9,436 nt of DNA from Sphingomonadaceae bacterium (GTDB lineage Bacteria > Pseudomonadota > Alphaproteobacteria > Sphingomonadales > Sphingomonadaceae). A program made the position numbers and the translations under genes. Position 1 is the stretch's first letter; each line of letters starts with the position of its first letter. Below, piece by piece: positions 5,836-9,436 of this stretch. The notes beneath the pieces were generated by a model. That model was not told where the DNA came from and made no database searches. It was given only the letters and a program-made list of their open reading frames with translations. Where the stretch lies: NCBI GenBank assembly GCA_947442095.1, contig CANEVG010000121.1, positions 1-9,436 of the forward strand, read 5' to 3'.

Positions 5836-6720
5836 TCAGTCGATCCCGAGCACAGCTTTGGCCTGCTTCAGATGCGGCTGATCCAGCATGCGACCGTTGA
5901 GCTGCAAAGCCCCCACCCCGGGATTGGCAGCAAAGGTATCAACGATGGCACGCGCAGCGCCCAGTTCTTCCTCGGTTGGTGTAAAGGCTTCATTGATCAA
6001 TGGCACTTGCGAAGGATGAACCGCCAGCATCCCGGCAAAGCCGTCCGCACGCGCGGCTTCGGCAGCGCGGCGCGTGCCGTCTTCGTCCCGAAAATCGGCA
6101 TAGAGCGTGTCGATCGGCCAGACGCCGCGCGCGTGCGCTACAAGTAAAGTCTGAGCCCGGACGAACCGGAACGGATCGGTCCATTGCCCTTCGCTATCAC
6201 GCTTGCGCGAAGCGCCAAGTTCTGCGGAAAGATCTTCAGCGCCCCAGGTCAAGCCAGCCAGCCGAGGCATCGAAGCGTCCATGTAGGCGCTGATGGTGAG
6301 TGCAGCGCGCGGCGTTTCGCTCACGAGAGGCAATAGCCGGGTCTGGCCATTGGGAATCCCGTGGCGCTGTTCCAGCTCGTAGATCTCGGCAGCGACTTGG
6401 CGGATCTGATCCGGCCCTTCGGCCTTGGGCAGCATGATGCCTTCCGGCGCCCCTGCCATCACCGCCGCAAGATCCTCTTGCCACATGCCGGTATCCACGG
6501 CGTTGATCCGCACCCACCGAGCCTGCTTTCGCATCGTGATCTGGAGTTTGTGCGCCTCCAGCCAATCGCGCGTCATGCGCCGCGCGGTTGGCTTGGCGGA
6601 GAGCGCGACCGCGTCCTCCAGATCGATGATCAGTGCATGCGCGCCCGTCTCCGGGGTCTTGAGCAGCTTCTTTTCGCTGTCACCAGGAACGAACAGCCAG
6701 GAACGAGGCACTGCGCGCAA
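5836..6720 (-). CDS. CitE-like CoA-ester lyase (HpcH/HpaI aldolase family)
   Basis: This is a cytosolic Mg-dependent lyase of the citrate-lyase beta-subunit / malyl-CoA / citramalyl-CoA lyase group, which splits or forms a C-C bond in 3-hydroxy-acyl-CoA esters; the exact substrate cannot be read here. The 294-residue product shows R-S-W-L-F-V-P-G-D (residues 6-14), D-L-E-D-A-V (33-38), R71 in V-R-I-N, L-P-K-A-E (97-101), E135 in E-T-P-R-A, and W-G-A-E-D-L (159-164) with D163. E135 and D163 match the metal-binding pair of the family. The start is TTG at 6720, six bases after a perfect AAGGAG. A GTG at 6711 is the alternative. A frame back to 6819 exists but runs into the upstream reductase gene and lacks family similarity. 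It lies 23 bases after the alkene reductase stop, so the two are probably one operon. citC, citD and citF are absent, arguing against a citrate lyase complex. Confidence 0.88.
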   Translation of the reverse strand: MRAVPRSWLFVPGDSEKKLLKTPETGAHALIIDLEDAVALSAKPTARRMTRDWLEAHKLQITMRKQARWVRINAVDTGMWQEDLAAVMAGAPEGIMLPKAEGPDQIRQVAAEIYELEQRHGIPNGQTRLLPLVSETPRAALTISAYMDASMPRLAGLTWGAEDLSAELGASRKRDSEGQWTDPFRFVRAQTLLVAHARGVWPIDTLYADFRDEDGTRRAAEAARADGFAGMLAVHPSQVPLINEAFTPTEEELGAARAIVDTFAANPGVGALQLNGRMLDQPHLKQAKAVLGID

Positions 6721-6726
6721 GGCAGG

Positions 6727-6732
6727 CTCCTT
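6727..6732 (-). promoter_or_regulatory. Strong ribosome binding site deciding a TTG start
   Basis: On the minus strand AAGGAG sits six bases before the TTG at 6720-6718, between the reductase stop (6746-6744) and the lyase. Its position supports TTG over the GTG at 6711 (15 bases away) and over the long upstream frame. Confidence 0.75.
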
Positions 6733-6743
6733 ACGTGTTTGGG

Positions 6744-7853
6744 TCAAGCTGAAGTGCCGGCCGTTTCCTCGGCCAGCGTCGGGTAGTCGATATAGCCTGC
6801 CTCGCCCGGGAAGTACCACGTTTGCGGCACACCGACATTGGGTGCGAGATGGGCATTGACGCGAATGCGTTCGACCAGATCGGGGTTGGAAATGTACGGC
6901 CGGCCGAAGCTGATCGCGTCCGCCCGGCCCGAGGCGACGTCAGCCGCTGCGCCTTCTGGCGTGTAGTCGCTATTGAGCACAATCGGCCCAGTGTAGTGTT
7001 GGCGGATCAGGCCGTCCTGCGGCGGCACTGTGGTCGCCCCAAAGGTACCCTCAGGACCGGGCTGTCGCAGCTCGACAAAGCTGACTTTCAGCGCCTCCAG
7101 CACACGCGCCGCTTCGGCAAACAGCGAGGCCGGGTCGCTGTCGTCAACCCCTTGGCTTTCCCCGTTGGGCGAAAGCCGGATCGAAACGCGCTCCGCCCCC
7201 CACACCGCGATCAACCGCTCCATGACTTCGCGCATGAGCCGCACCCGGTTTGCGGGGCTGCCGCCGTAGTCATCATCACGCAGATTCGACGAGTTGCGCA
7301 GGAACTGGTCGATAAGATAGCCGTTGGCACCATGGAGCTGCACGCCATCGAACCCGGCACGCTTGGCATTTTCAGCTGCGTGGCCATAGTCGTCGACAAG
7401 GCGCGGCATCTCGTCCAGCCGCAGTGGCCGGGCGATGACATGATCCTTGCGGCCCTCTGGGGTGTGCGCATGGCCGGGTGCGCGCGTGGCGGAAGCGGAA
7501 ACGGGCGGTTCACCACCTAAGAAATCGGAGTGAACGATCCGGCCCATATGCCACAGCTGCATGATGATGCGGCCACCGGCCTTTTTTACCGCCTCGGTCA
7601 CTGGCTTCCAGCCCTCGACTTGCGCATCGGTCCAGATACCTGGCGCGCTGGGCCACCCCGACCCTTCTGCACTGATCCCGGTGGCTTCGCATATGATCAG
7701 CCCCGCACCTGCACGCTGGCGATAATAGCTCTGCATGATCTCGGTGGGAACAGCAGCCAAATCAGCGCGGCCGCGCGTTAGCGGTGCCATTAGGATGCGG
7801 TTCGGCGCCATGATCGCGCCGAGCTGCACCGGCTGGAAGAGCCAATCGTGCAT
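6744..7853 (-). CDS. Old Yellow Enzyme family alkene reductase
   Basis: This FMN-dependent TIM-barrel enzyme of the cytosol reduces activated C=C bonds (enones, nitro-alkenes or nitro-esters) with NAD(P)H. From ATG at 7853 it has 369 residues. Family landmarks are A-P-L-T-R-G-R (residues 23-29) with Thr26, which is typical of classical OYEs rather than the YqjM type, Q99 and W101 in Q-L-W-H-M-G-R, the substrate-binding pair H174/N177 with the proton donor Y179 in H-G-A-N-G-Y-L, D-D-D-Y-G-G-S-x2-N-R, V-S-I-R-L-S-P, and the FMN-phosphate segment S-F-G-R-P-Y-I-S-N-P-D-L near the C-terminus. The frame extends to 7898, but GAAAGG about ten bases before 7853 and the usual family N-terminus favour the shorter start. 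NemA/XenB-like subfamily is likely; the physiological substrate is unknown. It precedes the CoA-ester lyase and is divergent from the EamA permease. Confidence 0.94.
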   Translation of the reverse strand: MHDWLFQPVQLGAIMAPNRILMAPLTRGRADLAAVPTEIMQSYYRQRAGAGLIICEATGISAEGSGWPSAPGIWTDAQVEGWKPVTEAVKKAGGRIIMQLWHMGRIVHSDFLGGEPPVSASATRAPGHAHTPEGRKDHVIARPLRLDEMPRLVDDYGHAAENAKRAGFDGVQLHGANGYLIDQFLRNSSNLRDDDYGGSPANRVRLMREVMERLIAVWGAERVSIRLSPNGESQGVDDSDPASLFAEAARVLEALKVSFVELRQPGPEGTFGATTVPPQDGLIRQHYTGPIVLNSDYTPEGAAADVASGRADAISFGRPYISNPDLVERIRVNAHLAPNVGVPQTWYFPGEAGYIDYPTLAEETAGTSA

Positions 7854-8103
7854 GAACTGTCTGCCTTTCGAAGGGAAGTGCTGGAAGGAGGTCAACAAAT
7901 TGGAAAGGGAAGCCGGGCGGCAGTAAACGGGACTTGGAAAAAAGGCTGCGGAAGCTACTGACTATGCTGAACAAGGGGTCGGGCCAATCAGCTAAAGGGC
8001 TACCCGAGGTTGCGAGACCCCGAACCTGGATCACTGGGTTTCCTTTTGAAACGCAGTTAGGATGCCGGTGTCCGCATGACAAGCGCGAGTTAACAAGCGG
8101 GCC
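7854..8103. other. Divergent intergenic region between the alkene reductase and the EamA permease
   Basis: These 250 bases hold no supported gene. They contain two weak structures: GGGGTC (7975-7980) with GACCCC (8016-8021), plus inner CGGG/CCCG; and GTTTC/GAAAC (8038-8052) around CTTTT. ACAAGCG also occurs twice just before the permease start (8079-8085 and 8093-8099). Promoters for both directions should be here, but I cannot point to a confident one. Confidence 0.5.
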
Positions 8104-9003
8104 ATGACGATCAACCAAACCCGGCCGGCGACAGAGCGGCCGAACCCATGGCACTTCGCTGCGTTGCTTGGCGGCAATTTCGCCCTGGCGCTTGGGCCCT
8201 GGTCGGTCCGGCTTGCAGATTCCGGTCCGGTATCAGCTGGTTTCTGGCGGCTGTTTCTGCCCCTCCCGCTGCTCGGGTATCTGGCGCTGCGGCAGCGCAA
8301 AACCAGCCAAAGCCCCGTGTTTGCCTTTGGCGCGTGGGTAGCCGTGGCAACCGCAGGTGTGTTCTTTGCCCTCGATCTGGCAAGCTGGCACATCGGCATT
8401 TCGCAAACCCGTCTTGGCAACGCATCTCTGTTTGGCAATGCTGGAAGCCTCATCCTGATGTTCTGGGGCCTCATGGTCGCGCGAAGGTGGCCGCGGCTGC
8501 TTGAAGTTGCCGCCATTCTGGCCGCTCTCGCTGGAGCCGGCATTTTGCTGGGGCGTTCGCTGGAGATCGACAGCGCCACCTTGATCGGAGACCTGTTCTG
8601 CATCCTCGCAGGGTTCTTCTACGTCTTCTACATTCTGCTGATCCAGCGCGCGCGCGGTCAATTCGACAGCTGGGGCCTGCTCTTCCATTCGACCTTAGCA
8701 GCAGCGCCGGTCATGCTGGCCATCGCCGTGGCCTTGGGAGAGCCGGTTTGGCCACATAACTGGTGGCCGCTCGTTGCGCTGGCGCTGGGCAGCCAGGTGA
8801 TCGGGCAAGGCCTTATCGTTTTCGCACTCCGCCATTTTTCAGCGTTGGTTGTCGGGGTCGTCTTGCTCACTCAACCCGCAGTTTCGATCCTCACCGGTTG
8901 GCTGGCGTTTGACGAGGTTATCGGCTTGCTTGACGGGCTGGGCATGCTGCTGATCGCTGGTGGCCTTCTGCTCAGTCGGCTCAACGAAGGCAAATCTCGC
9001 TGA
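8104..9003 (+). CDS. EamA/DMT-family permease
   Basis: This 299-residue inner-membrane protein of the drug/metabolite transporter superfamily has about ten hydrophobic helices arranged as two EamA repeats (about residues 17-148 and 158-290). Features typical of the family are a first-repeat helix with A-G-V-F-F-A-L-D-L-A-S-W-H, then a segment like T-R-L-G-N-A-S-L-F, and near the end Q-P-A-V-S-I-L-T-G-W-L-A-F-D-E, the conserved helix of the second repeat. Most such proteins export amino acids or other small metabolites, but the substrate here cannot be told. The start is ATG at 8104; the ribosome site is weak. It stands alone on its strand and is divergent from the alkene reductase. Confidence 0.9.
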   Translation: MTINQTRPATERPNPWHFAALLGGNFALALGPWSVRLADSGPVSAGFWRLFLPLPLLGYLALRQRKTSQSPVFAFGAWVAVATAGVFFALDLASWHIGISQTRLGNASLFGNAGSLILMFWGLMVARRWPRLLEVAAILAALAGAGILLGRSLEIDSATLIGDLFCILAGFFYVFYILLIQRARGQFDSWGLLFHSTLAAAPVMLAIAVALGEPVWPHNWWPLVALALGSQVIGQGLIVFALRHFSALVVGVVLLTQPAVSILTGWLAFDEVIGLLDGLGMLLIAGGLLLSRLNEGKSR

Positions 9004-9244
9004 TTCGGTGGCAAATACGTAAGCCAAATTGTCACAGACCACAGGTTCAAGAAACCATGCGATTTTCCATCAAGCAATCGTTCTGCGGCGTTGCAGCAGG
9101 GTGCGCCGCAATCGGTTCAGGCCAAGGCTTCATGATATGTCGCGGAAAAATCTGTGTTTATCAGAACGGCTTGAAGCTGGCTTTTGCGATCAGATTCGCT
9201 CTTGCAGCAAAGCACCCGGGCCTTCATCGGCGCGCCGGTTTATC

Positions 9245-9287
9245 GTGACATCCGTGACGCAGCGGAAATGTCCTTGCAATCTGTCAC
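9245..9287. promoter_or_regulatory. GTGAC motif cluster, candidate operator
   Basis: GTGACA at 9245-9250 and GTGAC at 9254-9258 form a direct repeat nine bases apart (about one helical turn). TGTCAC at 9282-9287 is the inverse of the first copy and sits directly before the candidate -35. Another TGTCAC occurs at 9030-9035. This could bind a regulator of the downstream gene, but short motifs of this kind also arise by chance. Confidence 0.25.
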
Positions 9288-9289
9288 CT

Positions 9290-9319
9290 TTGTGTGGAGT
9301 GAGGCAGTTTAGTTACAAT
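9290..9319 (+). promoter_or_regulatory. Candidate sigma-70 promoter for the inositol-3-phosphate synthase
   Basis: TTGTGT (9290-9295) and TACAAT (9314-9319) are 18 bases apart. The -10 is a near-consensus match and the -35 is moderate. Transcription would start about 28 bases before the ATG. Confidence 0.35.
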
Positions 9320-9337
9320 CGCTCAATTCGTTTGTCC

Positions 9338-9344
9338 AAAGGGA
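9338..9344 (+). promoter_or_regulatory. Ribosome binding site of the inositol-3-phosphate synthase
   Basis: AAAGGGA ends nine bases before the ATG at 9354, the same site and spacing as in front of nadA. It supports this ATG as the start. Confidence 0.6.
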
Positions 9345-9353
9345 TCGGTTTAA

Positions 9354-9436
9354 ATGAAGCCAATCAAGGTCGCAGTGATCGGCGTAGGCAATTGCGCCAG
9401 CTCGCTCGTGCAAGGTGTGGAGTTCTACCGCAACAC
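9354..9436 (+). CDS. Inositol-3-phosphate synthase, N-terminal fragment (cut by window end)
   Basis: The first 27 codons are present. They read M-K-P-I-K-V-A-V-I-G-V-G-N-C-A-S-S-L and continue with V-Q-G-V-E-F-Y. This is the N-terminal NAD-binding glycine motif (G-V-G-N-C-A-S-S-L-V-Q-G-V-E) of the mycobacterial/archaeal-type myo-inositol-1-phosphate synthase, which converts glucose-6-phosphate to inositol-3-phosphate using NAD internally. The match to that family's signature is close, so the call is good despite the short fragment. The start is ATG with AAAGGGA nine bases upstream. The product would feed inositol lipids or inositol-based osmolytes; the CDP-alcohol phosphatidyltransferase in the left part of the window is a conceivable but unproven partner. 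Confidence 0.85.
   Translation, partial: MKPIKVAVIGVGNCASSLVQGVEFYRN

Larger units (their letters stand above)
9004..9353. other. Non-coding stretch upstream of the inositol-3-phosphate synthase
   Basis: These 350 bases carry no supported gene. A 63-codon frame at 9057-9248 lacks a ribosome site and any recognisable protein character. The right half holds a candidate promoter and a cluster of GTGAC/GTCAC motifs (listed separately). The left half shows nothing I can name, and no T-tailed hairpin follows the EamA stop. Confidence 0.6.

Noticed and set aside
7975..8021. Possible structured RNA or riboswitch-like hairpin upstream of the EamA gene
   Set aside because: The stem is only six pairs with a large loop and a few inner pairs. 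It matches no riboswitch, tRNA or known leader I recognise.
8031..8603. Minus-strand open frame (190 codons) opposite the EamA gene
   Set aside because: It has Arg/Ser/Ala-rich shadow composition, and the plus strand encodes a convincing ten-helix permease.
9057..9248. Short plus-strand frame (63 codons) before the inositol-3-phosphate synthase
   Set aside because: There is no ribosome site, no family resemblance and no conserved context visible. It most likely occurs by chance in non-coding DNA.

Overview
The window looks like ordinary chromosome from a GC-rich alphaproteobacterium, most likely a sphingomonad (Sphingomonadales, for example a Novosphingobium or Erythrobacter relative). This rests on protein character, tight gene packing, GC-biased third codon positions and use of GTG/TTG starts. 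No search was possible, so the placement is an inference. I see no phage, transposon, CRISPR, tRNA or rRNA sequence.

Left part (1-2420, all +). The window opens inside a gene for a small uncharacterised membrane protein. Next come nadA (quinolinate synthase, NAD synthesis) and, 17 bases later, a CDP-alcohol phosphatidyltransferase (phospholipid head-group chemistry). The last two are probably co-transcribed. A perfect 15-base inverted repeat with a 2-base centre lies inside the first gene.

Middle (2425-5798). Two minus-strand membrane-protein genes are nearly contiguous: a GPDPase_memb-like integral membrane protein followed by an MFS exporter. The MFS gene converges on the phosphatidyltransferase, and a 7-bp hairpin contains both stop codons. 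Divergent from this pair is lipB (octanoyltransferase), which overlaps by four bases a small Ala/Pro-rich lipoprotein gene. The signal peptide of that lipoprotein is built from six 12-bp tandem repeats.

Right part (5836-9436). A minus-strand pair encodes an Old Yellow Enzyme-type alkene reductase and, 23 bases downstream, a CitE-like CoA-ester lyase that very probably starts at TTG. Divergent from them is an EamA/DMT permease. After a 350-base non-coding stretch the window ends in the first 27 codons of a mycobacterial-type inositol-3-phosphate synthase.

The genes are mostly unrelated housekeeping functions: NAD and lipoate cofactors, lipid head groups, transport, CoA-ester and flavin chemistry. 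The one possible functional link is inositol-phosphate synthase with the CDP-alcohol phosphatidyltransferase about 7 kb away. I found no convincing new multi-gene system. The items most worth a second look are the repeat-built signal peptide, the long intragenic palindrome and the hairpin shared by two stop codons.
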